Shown: piece by piece, positions 56,834 through 64,000 of the stretch | Layout: each line of letters begins with the position of its first letter | Position numbering within the stretch: the stretch's first letter is position 1 | Assembly (NCBI RefSeq): GCF_025465935.1 | Contig: NZ_JANLNV010000078.1 | Coordinates: forward strand, 1-64,000 | Source of the DNA: Pseudomonas sp. 7P_10.2_Bac1 | GTDB taxonomy: Bacteria; Pseudomonadota; Gammaproteobacteria; Pseudomonadales; Pseudomonadaceae | Length of the DNA: 64,000 bases | Direction: 5' to 3' | The notes under the pieces: generated by a model | Told to the model about the DNA's origin: nothing | Databases searched by the model: none | The model's input: the letters and a program-made list of their open reading frames with translations, nothing else | Program-made: the position numbers and the translations under genes

Positions 56834-56910
56834 TGGGGTGGACGAAGGGGATCGAACCCTCGACAACGGGAGTCACAATCCCGTGCTCTACCAACTGAGC
56901 TACGCCCACC
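56834..56910 (-). tRNA. tRNA-His (GTG)
   Basis: A 77-nt cloverleaf with the extra G(-1) paired to the C before CCA, diagnostic of tRNA-His. Anticodon GTG in GGATTGTGACTCC. Identical in sequence to the copy at 57265-57341. Confidence 0.97.
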
Positions 56911-57050
56911 ATCTAGCATTTACCACCCTTACAGATCAAAGCCACTAAAAAGCCTGTTCATCAGTAAAGGCATTAGCACATCACCCATTTCGCACGGAAC
57001 TAGAGATGCACCTAACAGACAACAAGTTGCTAACTAAGCGCCCTGCTGCT

Positions 57051-57080
57051 AAATAAAAAAGCCGCTTTTGGCGGCCTTTT
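57051..57080 (-). terminator. terminator after tRNA-Leu
   Basis: GCCGC-TTTTG-GCGGC (57061-57075), on the minus strand followed by TTTTTTATTT. Ends the tRNA-Leu transcript. Confidence 0.8.
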
Positions 57081-57123
57081 CAATGATTTCGCACTATAAA
57101 GCGATACATTGCGAAACCTTATT

Positions 57124-57208
57124 TGGTGCGGACGGAGAGACTCGAACTCTCACACCTTGCGGCGCTGGAACCTAAATCCAGTGTGTCTACCAATTCCACC
57201 ACATCCGC
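57124..57208 (-). tRNA. tRNA-Leu (TAG)
   Basis: An 85-nt class II tRNA with a long variable arm. Anticodon TAG in the loop TTTAGGT between CTGGA and TCCAG. CCA is encoded. Confidence 0.96.
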
Positions 57209-57224
57209 ATTTCAAACTTTTCAA

Positions 57225-57258
57225 GCAAAGACGCCAGACTATTAATCTGGCGCCTTTC
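57225..57258 (-). terminator. terminator after tRNA-His (second copy)
   Basis: CGCCAGA-CTATTAA-TCTGGCG with T-rich run on the minus strand. It closely resembles 56791-56828, and both are followed at the same distance by tRNA-His. Confidence 0.75.
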
Positions 57259-57264
57259 TAAATA

Positions 57265-57341
57265 TGGGGTGGACGAAGGGGATCGAACCCTCGACAACGG
57301 GAGTCACAATCCCGTGCTCTACCAACTGAGCTACGCCCACC
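57265..57341 (-). tRNA. tRNA-His (GTG), second copy
   Basis: A 77-nt tRNA identical to that at 56834-56910, anticodon GTG, G(-1) present. It is probably cotranscribed with tRNA-Arg, which lies 40 bp upstream. Confidence 0.97.
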
Positions 57342-57381
57342 ATATTGCCGTTACTGCCTTACTTGTGCCAAAGCTGCCTAA

Positions 57382-57458
57382 TGGCGCACCCGGCAGGACT
57401 CGAACCTGCGACCATCCGCTTAGAAGGCGGATGCTCTATCCAGCTGAGCTACGGGCGC
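57382..57458 (-). tRNA. tRNA-Arg (TCT)
   Basis: A 77-nt cloverleaf, anticodon TCT in CCGCCTTCTAAGCGG, encoded CCA. It leads the minus-strand tRNA group Arg-His-Leu-His. No terminator separates it from the following tRNA-His. Confidence 0.96.
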
Positions 57459-57738
57459 CTTATTAATCTGCTCTCTGTGACGATTACAAACTAATTGCTT
57501 TCAGTATCACCAAGCTGGACAACAACTTCGCTCTACCTTCTTAACCAGTGCTAGGCTGTGCCCGACAAGTGCGACGAATCTTATAGACGACCCGGAAAGT
57601 CGTCAACTCTTTTTTCTAAAAAGTTTAGATATATAAAGGAGTTAGGGGAATAAGCAGACCAAGCGCCTTTGCCCATACGCCACGGCATGCGAGAATGCAC
57701 GTCCTTTCTCCACCCTTTACGATGGTTAATCACGCGTA

Positions 57739-58593
57739 ATGACTGCACAACTAATCGACGGCAAGACGATCGCCGCCAACCTGCGCCAGCAGATTGCCAA
57801 ACGCGTCGCCGAGCGTCACGAGCAAGGCCTGCGCACTCCTGGTCTGGCAGTGATTTTGGTCGGCAGCGATCCTGCCTCCCAGGTTTATGTTTCGCACAAG
57901 CGTAAAGACTGCGAAGAGGTAGGCTTTCTGTCACAGGCCTATGACCTGCCGTCCGACACTACCCAGCAAGCGCTTACTGATCTGATTGACCGTCTTAACG
58001 AAGACGCAAACATCGACGGCATCCTGCTGCAACTGCCGCTACCAGAGCACCTGGACGCCTCCAAGCTGTTGGAGCGCATCCGCCCTGACAAAGACGTCGA
58101 CGGCTTCCACCCTTATAACGTAGGGCGCCTGGCCCAACGCATTCCCCTACTGCGCCCTTGCACACCCAAAGGCATCATGACCCTGCTGGAAAGCACCGGT
58201 CAGGACCTGTACGGCATGGACGCAGTGATTGTCGGCGCGTCCAACATCGTAGGGCGCCCGATGGCCATGGAACTGCTGCTGGCCGGCTGCACCGTTACCG
58301 TTACCCATCGCTTCACCAAGGACCTGGCTGGCCACGTTGCTCGAGCCGACCTGGTGGTTGTGGCTGCGGGCAAACCCGGCCTGGTCAAGGGCGAGTGGAT
58401 CAAGGAAGGCGCCATCGTGATTGACGTCGGCATCAACCGCCAAGCGGATGGCAAACTGGTAGGCGACGTGGTTTACGAGACCGCCCTGCCCCGCGCCGGC
58501 TGGATTACCCCCGTGCCTGGGGGTGTTGGCCCGATGACCCGTGCCTGCCTACTGGAAAATACGCTGTACGCGGCCGAGACATTGCACAGCTAA
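57739..58593 (+). CDS. folD: bifunctional methylenetetrahydrofolate dehydrogenase/cyclohydrolase
   Basis: A 284-residue FolD interconverting 5,10-methylene-, methenyl- and 10-formyl-tetrahydrofolate. Active-site YVSHK (Tyr50, Lys54), [12 protein letters not shown] (about 95-106) and NADP-binding [18 protein letters not shown] (about 163-180). C-terminal [18 protein letters not shown] is the family signature. Length matches (288 in E. coli). A terminator follows at 58611-58637. It is divergent from the tRNA cluster. Confidence 0.96.
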   Translation: MTAQLIDGKTIAANLRQQIAKRVAERHEQGLRTPGLAVILVGSDPASQVYVSHKRKDCEEVGFLSQAYDLPSDTTQQALTDLIDRLNEDANIDGILLQLPLPEHLDASKLLERIRPDKDVDGFHPYNVGRLAQRIPLLRPCTPKGIMTLLESTGQDLYGMDAVIVGASNIVGRPMAMELLLAGCTVTVTHRFTKDLAGHVARADLVVVAAGKPGLVKGEWIKEGAIVIDVGINRQADGKLVGDVVYETALPRAGWITPVPGGVGPMTRACLLENTLYAAETLHS

Positions 58594-58610
58594 GTTTTAG
58601 CGTCTCGAAA

Positions 58611-58637
58611 AAAACGGCACCCTAGGGTGCCGTTTTT
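58611..58637 (+). terminator. terminator of folD
   Basis: ACGGCACCCT/AGGGTGCCGT perfect stem flanked by an A-tract and TTTTTT. Can act on both strands. Confidence 0.87.
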
Positions 58638-58674
58638 TATTGCCCGCTTTCATTGCTCGCCATCAAGATCAAAA

Positions 58675-58732
58675 AGATCGCGAACAAACTCGCTTCTACA
58701 GGGAATGTCGCCACCCCTGCAGGAGCGCCTTA
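58675..58732. repeat. REP-like repeat between folD and cysS
   Basis: AAAAGATCGCGAACAAACTCG then CTTCTACAG and a later CCCTGCAGGAGCGCC are partial copies of the element at 63373-63438. Lies between convergent genes. Confidence 0.45.
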
Positions 58733-60112
58733 GTCAGCCAGGCGCCAGGTGGTGCCTCCCTTGCCGTCTTCCAGCACCACACCCATTGCAGTGAGCTGGT
58801 CGCGAATACGATCCGACTCGGCCCAGTCCTTGCCCGCGCGCGCAGCCAAACGGGCAGCAATCAGCGCGTCCACTTGCGCAGCATCCACTCGCCCTTCAGC
58901 GCCGGCCTGCAAAAAGTCATCGGCTTCGAGCTGCAATACACCCAGCACATCAGCCAACTCTTTAAGACGCGCCGCCAAGCCGGCAGCAGCTTGCAGATCA
59001 GTGTCGCGCAAGCGGTTAATCTCACGGACCATCTCGAACAACACCGCACAGGCTTCAGGCGTACCGAAGTCATCGTTCATCACGTGCGTAAAGCGCTCGA
59101 CAAACGCCTCACCGCCGACCGGCGCTACTTTCGGCAGACCTTTAAGCGCGTGATAGAACCGCTCAAGCGCTGCTTTCGCATCCTTGAGGTTTTCTTCGGA
59201 GTAGTTGATGGAACTCCGGTAGTGGCTGGAGACCAACAAGTAACGCACCACCTCTGGATGATATTTCTCCAGAACATCACGAATGGTGAAGAAGTTGTTC
59301 AAGGATTTGGACATCTTCTCGCCATTGATGCGAATCATCCCGCAGTGCATCCAGGCATTGGCGTAGGTTTTACCTGTAGCCGCCTCGCTTTGGGCGATTT
59401 CGTTTTCATGGTGCGGAAACTCCAGATCGCTGCCGCCACCATGAATATCGAATGTCTCACCCAGGCAGCAGGTCGACATCACCGAGCACTCGATGTGCCA
59501 GCCCGGACGACCCGGCCCCCATGGCGACTCCCAGCTCGGCTCGCCCGGCTTGACGCCTTTCCACAGCACGAAGTCCAGCGGATCATCTTTCGCCTCATCG
59601 ACTTCGATGCGGGCACCGATGCGCAGATCTTCGATCTTCTTGCGCGACAACCTGCCATAGCCCATGAACTTGGCTACGCGGTAGTACACGTCGCCATTGC
59701 CCGGTGCGTAGGCATAACCCTTGTCGATCAAGGTCTGAATCATCGCGTGCATGCCGGCGATATGATCGGTGGCACGCGGCTCCATGTCCGGCTTTTTGAT
59801 GTTCAGACGGGCTTCGTCTTCGTGCATCGCGGCGATCATGCGCTCTGTCAGCGCTTCAAACGTCTCACCGTTTTCATTCGCACGATTGATGATCTTGTCG
59901 TCGATATCGGTGATGTTGCGCACATACGTCAAATCGTAACCGCTAAAACGCAGCCAGCGTGTCACCAGGTCGAAGGCCACCATACTGCGCCCATGCCCCA
60001 GGTGGCAGTAGTCGTACACGGTCATGCCGCACACATACATACGCACCTTGTTGCCATCCAGAGGCTTGAACACTTCTTTGCTCTTGGTGAGCGTGTTGTA
60101 GATCGTTAGCAC
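58730..60112 (-). CDS. cysS: cysteinyl-tRNA synthetase
   Basis: A 460-residue class I aminoacyl-tRNA synthetase. Zinc ligand Cys28 in [19 protein letters not shown], the HIGH variant HLGH, and Cys/His zinc ligands further on (CSVM; HHEN region); KMSKS is intact in [14 protein letters not shown] (about 262-275). C-terminal DALR domain recognises the anticodon. It begins 21 bp after the glnS stop, so the two form an operon. Confidence 0.96.
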   Translation of the reverse strand: MLTIYNTLTKSKEVFKPLDGNKVRMYVCGMTVYDYCHLGHGRSMVAFDLVTRWLRFSGYDLTYVRNITDIDDKIINRANENGETFEALTERMIAAMHEDEARLNIKKPDMEPRATDHIAGMHAMIQTLIDKGYAYAPGNGDVYYRVAKFMGYGRLSRKKIEDLRIGARIEVDEAKDDPLDFVLWKGVKPGEPSWESPWGPGRPGWHIECSVMSTCCLGETFDIHGGGSDLEFPHHENEIAQSEAATGKTYANAWMHCGMIRINGEKMSKSLNNFFTIRDVLEKYHPEVVRYLLVSSHYRSSINYSEENLKDAKAALERFYHALKGLPKVAPVGGEAFVERFTHVMNDDFGTPEACAVLFEMVREINRLRDTDLQAAAGLAARLKELADVLGVLQLEADDFLQAGAEGRVDAAQVDALIAARLAARAGKDWAESDRIRDQLTAMGVVLEDGKGGTTWRLAD

Positions 60113-60133
60113 GAGCTCTTCCTTAAAACTTGA

Positions 60134-61831
60134 TCACTGGCCCCACGAATCACGCAGGGTCACGGTACGGTTGAATACCGGCTGACCTGGTTTCGAGTCC
60201 TTGATATCCGCGCAAAAGTAACCTTCGCGCTCGAACTGGAAACGGTCTTCCGGCTGTGCATTGCCCAACGAGGGTTCAGCACGACAACCGGTCAGCACTT
60301 GCAGTGAGTCAGGGTTGATGTTTTCCAGGAAGCTGGCGCCATCTTCTGCCTTTTCAGGGTTCGGCGAACGGAACAGGCGATCATACAGACGCACCTCACA
60401 CTCGACGCTGGCGGCCGCTGGCACCCAGTGCACAACACCCTTGACCTTGCGGCCTTCAGGGTTCTTGCCCAGAGTCTCAGGGTCGTACGAGCAATGCAGC
60501 TCAACGATGTTGCCGTCAGCATCTTTAATGGCTTCATCGGCACGGATCACATAGCTGCCACGCAGACGCACTTCACCGGCAGGCTCAAGACGCTTGTAAC
60601 CTTTTGGTGGCTCTTCCATGAAGTCGTCACGGTCGATGTAGATCTCACGCGCGAAAGGCAGCACCCGCACACCCATGTCTTCTTTAGGGTGGCAAGGCAG
60701 CTCAAGGTTCTCGACCTTGTCTTCAGGGTAGTTGGTGATGATCACTTTCAATGGGCGCAATACGCACATGGCGCGCGGCGCGCTGTGATCCAGATCGTCA
60801 CGGATGCTGAATTCCAGCATGCCGAAGTCCACCACACCATCGGAGCGGTTGGTGCCGACCATGTCGCAGAAGTTGCGAATCGACTTGGGTGTGTAGCCAC
60901 GACGGCGGAAACCCGACAGCGTCGACATACGCGGGTCGTCCCAGCCGTTCACGTGCTTTTCATCCACCAGCAGCTTGAGCTTGCGCTTGCTGGTGATGGT
61001 GTAGTTCAGGTTCAGGCGCGAAAACTCGTACTGACGCGGCTTGCTCGGCACCGGCAAGCTGTCGAGGAACCACTCATACAGAGGGCGATGGCCTTCGAAC
61101 TCAAGGGTGCAGATCGAATGGGTAATGCCTTCGATCGCGTCCGACTGGCCATGAGTGAAGTCATAGTTCGGGTAGATGCACCACTTATCACCGGTCTGGT
61201 GGTGATGAGCGTGGCGAATGCGATACATGATCGGATCGCGCAGGTTCATGTTCGGCGAAGACATGTCGATCTTGGCCCGCAGCACGCGCTTGCCGTCTTC
61301 GAACTCGCCCGCCTTCATGCGCGCAAACAGATCAAGGTTTTCTGCCACGCTGCGATCACGGAACGGGCTGTTCTTGCCAGGCTCGGTCAGATTGCCGCGG
61401 TATTCCTTGGCTTGCTCTGGCGTCAGGTCGCAGACATACGCCTTGCCCTGCTCGATCAGGTAAACCGCCCAGTCGTGCAACTGATCGAAATATTGCGACG
61501 CATAGCGCACTTCGCCAGACCACTGAAAGCCCAGCCACTTCACGTCGTTTTCGATCGCGTCGATGTATTCCTGGTCTTCCTTGGCCGGGTTGGTGTCGTC
61601 AAAACGCAAGTGCGTGACGCCGCCGAATTCCTCGGCCAGCCCAAAGTTCACGCAAATGGATTTGGCGTGACCAATGTGCAGATAGCCATTAGGCTCAGGC
61701 GGAAAGCGGGTCACGATCTGTTGGCATTTACCCGAGTCAAGGTCCGCCTGCACGATTGGGCGCAGAAAATTGGCCGGTACAGCTGGGCCAGCCTTTGGAT
61801 TCAGAGTGGGGTCGACAGTGGGCTTGCTCAT
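60134..61831 (-). CDS. glnS: glutaminyl-tRNA synthetase
   Basis: A 565-residue class I synthetase. HIGH in [17 protein letters not shown] (about 43-59), KMSKS variant in [18 protein letters not shown] (about 280-297) and the two C-terminal anticodon-binding beta-barrels. Length fits bacterial GlnRS (about 555). An AAGGA Shine-Dalgarno precedes the ATG at 61831. cysS follows on the same strand, an arrangement seen in other pseudomonads. Confidence 0.96.
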   Translation of the reverse strand: MSKPTVDPTLNPKAGPAVPANFLRPIVQADLDSGKCQQIVTRFPPEPNGYLHIGHAKSICVNFGLAEEFGGVTHLRFDDTNPAKEDQEYIDAIENDVKWLGFQWSGEVRYASQYFDQLHDWAVYLIEQGKAYVCDLTPEQAKEYRGNLTEPGKNSPFRDRSVAENLDLFARMKAGEFEDGKRVLRAKIDMSSPNMNLRDPIMYRIRHAHHHQTGDKWCIYPNYDFTHGQSDAIEGITHSICTLEFEGHRPLYEWFLDSLPVPSKPRQYEFSRLNLNYTITSKRKLKLLVDEKHVNGWDDPRMSTLSGFRRRGYTPKSIRNFCDMVGTNRSDGVVDFGMLEFSIRDDLDHSAPRAMCVLRPLKVIITNYPEDKVENLELPCHPKEDMGVRVLPFAREIYIDRDDFMEEPPKGYKRLEPAGEVRLRGSYVIRADEAIKDADGNIVELHCSYDPETLGKNPEGRKVKGVVHWVPAAASVECEVRLYDRLFRSPNPEKAEDGASFLENINPDSLQVLTGCRAEPSLGNAQPEDRFQFEREGYFCADIKDSKPGQPVFNRTVTLRDSWGQ

Positions 61832-62104
61832 AGGATCCTTGAACGTAACGGGTGCGCGGCCTCAAGCGGCCGACTGAATCAAAGCGCCTATCATAGCCGA
61901 TGCTGTCAAGTCCCTGACAGAGCAGGCGACCAATCAAAGCAATTGAAATGGGGCTTTTAGCCCCCATATCGCAAAAACACCATCGAAATGCTCTGCGGGC
62001 AGGCTAAACTTCACCCGCGGCTGTATCTACCCAGCCTGCCTGGGGCGGACGGTGTCATACGGATTTCCCAAGCCCAACGAATTTTCTGATAGAGCGATAA
62101 CGAC

Positions 62105-62608
62105 ATGTCAAAAGTAAAACTGACCACCAACCACGGCGACATCGTGATTGATCTGAACGCTGAAAAGGCGCCGATTACCGTCGCCAACTTCCTCGAATAC
62201 GTAAAAGCCGGCCACTACGAAAACACTGTTTTCCACCGCGTGATCGGCAACTTCATGATTCAGGGCGGCGGTTTTGAACCTGGCATGAAAGAAAAGAAAG
62301 ACAAGCGCCCAAGCATCCAGAACGAGGCTGACAACGGCCTGTCGAACGACAAATACACCATCGCCATGGCCCGCACCATGGAGCCGCATTCGGCTTCGGC
62401 CCAGTTCTTCATCAACGTAGCTGACAACAGCTTCCTGAACCACAGCGGCAAAAACGTTCAAGGCTGGGGCTACGCCGTGTTCGGCAAAGTGACCGAAGGC
62501 CAGGACGTTGTTGACAAGATCAAGGGCGTTGCGACCGGCTCCAAGGCTGGTCACCAGGACGTACCAGCAGAAGATGTGATCATCGAGAAAGCCGAGATCA
62601 TTGAGTGA
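62105..62608 (+). CDS. ppiB: cytosolic peptidyl-prolyl cis-trans isomerase B
   Basis: A 167-residue cyclophilin without signal peptide. Active-site residues in [22 protein letters not shown] (Phe, Arg, Gln; about 39-60) and [19 protein letters not shown]. Closest to E. coli PpiB (164). It overlaps lpxH by 4 bases (GTGA), which couples the two. Its function in folding is general; the link with lpxH is positional only. Confidence 0.95.
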   Translation: MSKVKLTTNHGDIVIDLNAEKAPITVANFLEYVKAGHYENTVFHRVIGNFMIQGGGFEPGMKEKKDKRPSIQNEADNGLSNDKYTIAMARTMEPHSASAQFFINVADNSFLNHSGKNVQGWGYAVFGKVTEGQDVVDKIKGVATGSKAGHQDVPAEDVIIEKAEIIE

Positions 62609-63360
62609 TACTGCTGATTTCAGATTTGCATCTGGAAGAGGAGCGCCCGGACATCACCCGGGCGTTTCTGGATTTACTGTCCGGGCGAGCGCGCTCGGCA
62701 CAGGCGCTGTATATCTTGGGAGATTTTTTTGAAGCCTGGATTGGCGACGATGCAATGACGCCCTATCAGCGCTCCATCTGCCAAGCGCTGCGTGAATTGA
62801 GTGACAGCGGTACGAAAGTGTTTCTGATGCACGGCAATCGCGATTTCCTGATCGGCCAGGCCTTTTGCAAGGCCGCTGGCTGCACCCTGCTTAAAGACCC
62901 GAGCGTCGTGGATTTCTACGGCGAGCCGGTTTTATTGATGCACGGCGACAGCCTGTGCACACGCGACGAGGCTTACATGCGTTTGCGGCGCTACCTGCGC
63001 AACCCGCTGACGTTGTGGATATTGCGCCATCTGCCGCTGAGCGCCCGCCACAAACTGGCACGCAAACTGCGCAGCGAAAGCCGAGCGCAGACCCGCATGA
63101 AAGCTAACGACATTGTCGATGTGACCCCCGAAGAAATACCGCGGATCATGGAGCACTTTGGCGTCAAGACACTGATCCATGGCCACACCCACCGCCCCGC
63201 GATCCACAAATTGCAACTCGGCGATTACGCTGCCAAGCGCATCGTACTCGGCGACTGGGACAAACAAGGCTGGGCCTTGCAAGTGGATGAACAAGGCATG
63301 CAACTGGCGCCATTCGACTTCGTCAATGTGCAACTGGCGCTACCTCACGCCACCCAATAA
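62605..63360 (+). CDS. lpxH: UDP-2,3-diacylglucosamine diphosphatase LpxH
   Basis: A 251-residue metallophosphoesterase making lipid X from UDP-2,3-diacylglucosamine in lipid A synthesis. Metal motifs: [10 protein letters not shown] (Asp7, His9), [11 protein letters not shown] (about 40-50), HGNRDFLIG (about 79-87), HGDSLC (about 113-118) and HGHTHRP (about 192-198). Starts with GTG at 62605, read through the ppiB stop (GTGA); no better start is seen. A REP-type inverted repeat follows. Confidence 0.95.
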   Translation: MILLISDLHLEEERPDITRAFLDLLSGRARSAQALYILGDFFEAWIGDDAMTPYQRSICQALRELSDSGTKVFLMHGNRDFLIGQAFCKAAGCTLLKDPSVVDFYGEPVLLMHGDSLCTRDEAYMRLRRYLRNPLTLWILRHLPLSARHKLARKLRSESRAQTRMKANDIVDVTPEEIPRIMEHFGVKTLIHGHTHRPAIHKLQLGDYAAKRIVLGDWDKQGWALQVDEQGMQLAPFDFVNVQLALPHATQ

Positions 63361-63372
63361 ACACTGCCCACT

Positions 63373-63438
63373 GTAGGAGCGAGCTTGCCTCGCGATCTTT
63401 TAAAAGATCAAAAGATCGCGAGACAAGCTCGCTCCTAC
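63373..63438. repeat. REP inverted repeat (GTAGGAGCGAGCTTG type)
   Basis: GTAGGAGCGAGCTTG at 63373-63387 is inverted as CAAGCTCGCTCCTAC at 63424-63438, with CGCGATC/GATCGCG pairs inside. This is a complete copy of the commonest P. fluorescens-group REP. It lies between convergent lpxH and the MFS gene and may serve as their transcript end. Confidence 0.85.
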
Positions 63439-63460
63439 GAGGTTTGCGTCCAATCAAGCG

Positions 63461-64000
63461 TTAATGCCCGCTCGCCTCCGGCCCGGCCTTGGCTGCAAAC
63501 GGTGGCTTGGCCAGCCATACCAGCAAAATCAAACCGGTAAACATCCAGCCCAATAGCGTGAAGTAATCCACGGTCGACAGCATATAAGCCTGGCTGGTCA
63601 GTACCTGATCGAGTTGGGCATAGGCCTGAGTACTCGCCCCGCCCAACGTGTCCAGCGCATGCCGAGTGATCGGGTCATAGGTACTTATGCTTTCGCTCAA
63701 GTAGGCATGATGCTGATCGGCACGACGAATCCAGATCCAGGTGGTCAGGGATGCGGCAAAACTGCCGCCCAATGTCCGTAAGAACGTGGCAAGCCCTGCA
63801 CCGTCAGCAATCTGTTGCGGCGGCAAGTCCGACATCAAAATGCTCAAGGTCGGCATGAAGAACAGCGCGACACCGATACCCATGAACAACTGCACCAGCG
63901 CAACGTGCTGGAAGTCCACTTCATTGGTGAAATCAGCCCGCATAAAGCAACTCAGGCCGATGGCCAAGAAGGCCAGCCCCGCCAGCAAACGCAGGTCGAA
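63461..64000 (-). CDS. MFS drug transporter, partial (DHA2/EmrB type)
   Basis: The C-terminal about 179 residues of a 14-helix DHA2-family drug:H+ antiporter. The frame is open to the window edge, so the start lies beyond 64000. Visible helices: LLAGLAFLAIGLSCFM, FMGIGVALFFMPTLSILMSDL and YFTLLGWMFTGLILLVWLA. Between them LPPQQIADGAGLATFLRTLGGSFAASL is the conserved family segment. Probably works with an EmrA-like adaptor encoded outside the window. Confidence 0.85.
   Translation of the reverse strand, partial: FDLRLLAGLAFLAIGLSCFMRADFTNEVDFQHVALVQLFMGIGVALFFMPTLSILMSDLPPQQIADGAGLATFLRTLGGSFAASLTTWIWIRRADQHHAYLSESISTYDPITRHALDTLGGASTQAYAQLDQVLTSQAYMLSTVDYFTLLGWMFTGLILLVWLAKPPFAAKAGPEASGH

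Noticed and set aside
56525..56866. 113-codon minus-strand frame
   Set aside because: Runs through tRNA-His and its terminator; composition is not protein-like.
58640..61960. long plus-strand frames opposite cysS and glnS
   Set aside because: Both synthetases are complete with catalytic motifs; the opposite frames have no motif.

Overview
The window reads as chromosomal DNA of a Pseudomonas species, most likely from the P. fluorescens lineage. The evidence is a CrcY-type sRNA beside mvaB, a PrrF-type sRNA with a Fur box, the Npp/Yej-like peptide transporter between mltD and fabI, the ppiD-hupB-lon-clpX-clpP-tig block, a tRNA-Arg/His/Leu/His cluster beside folD, and scattered GTAGGAGCGAGCTTG-type REP elements. 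I see no plasmid, integrase, transposase, prophage block or CRISPR array. The right edge cuts through an MFS transporter gene; the left edge starts in an A13/C20 homopolymer.

Region by region: 0-2.1 kb holds a LysR regulator divergent from an aldo/keto reductase. 2.2-7.7 kb is tamA-tamB (outer-membrane assembly and lipid transfer). 7.7-10.8 kb has a GNAT enzyme, xthA and a PstS-like/OmpA fusion. 10.8-22.8 kb is an acyl-CoA and leucine-catabolic island: acyl-CoA dehydrogenase, LysR regulator, liuR-mvaB, crcY, an acyl-CoA synthetase divergent from liuA, then liuBCD. Three near-identical 16-bp palindromes, two between the synthetase and liuA and one ahead of liuR, tie this island to LiuR. 22.9-27.1 kb holds an S24-type repressor whose catalytic Ser and Lys are both replaced, a DUF6124-type small protein, PrrF, and a cytosolic carboxypeptidase followed by a leucine-rich-repeat protein kinase. 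27.2-33.7 kb has a YebC-family gene, a LysR regulator divergent from phnWX (2-aminoethylphosphonate degradation), an FMN reductase, a small unknown protein, another LysR and a streptothricin-acetyltransferase-like GNAT. 33.8-36.7 kb is dnaQ-rnhA, a methyltransferase and gloB.

36.8-46.6 kb runs mltD, two tandem solute-binding proteins, two permeases, a double ATPase and fabI. A beta-lactamase-fold hydrolase then interrupts the usual fabI-ppiD neighbourhood. 47.8-56.3 kb is the protein-quality-control block ppiD, hupB, lon, clpX, clpP, tig, all on the minus strand. Between hupB and ppiD is a 77-nt element with both ends of tRNA-Asp but a single long hairpin in place of the D and anticodon arms, followed by its own terminator. 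This is the strongest candidate here for something undescribed. 56.8-64 kb contains four tRNAs, folD, cysS-glnS, ppiB-lpxH and the partial transporter.

Boundaries are given from the chosen start codon. Promoter and operator calls are pattern reading only. Family assignments come from motifs and recalled gene order, not database searches.
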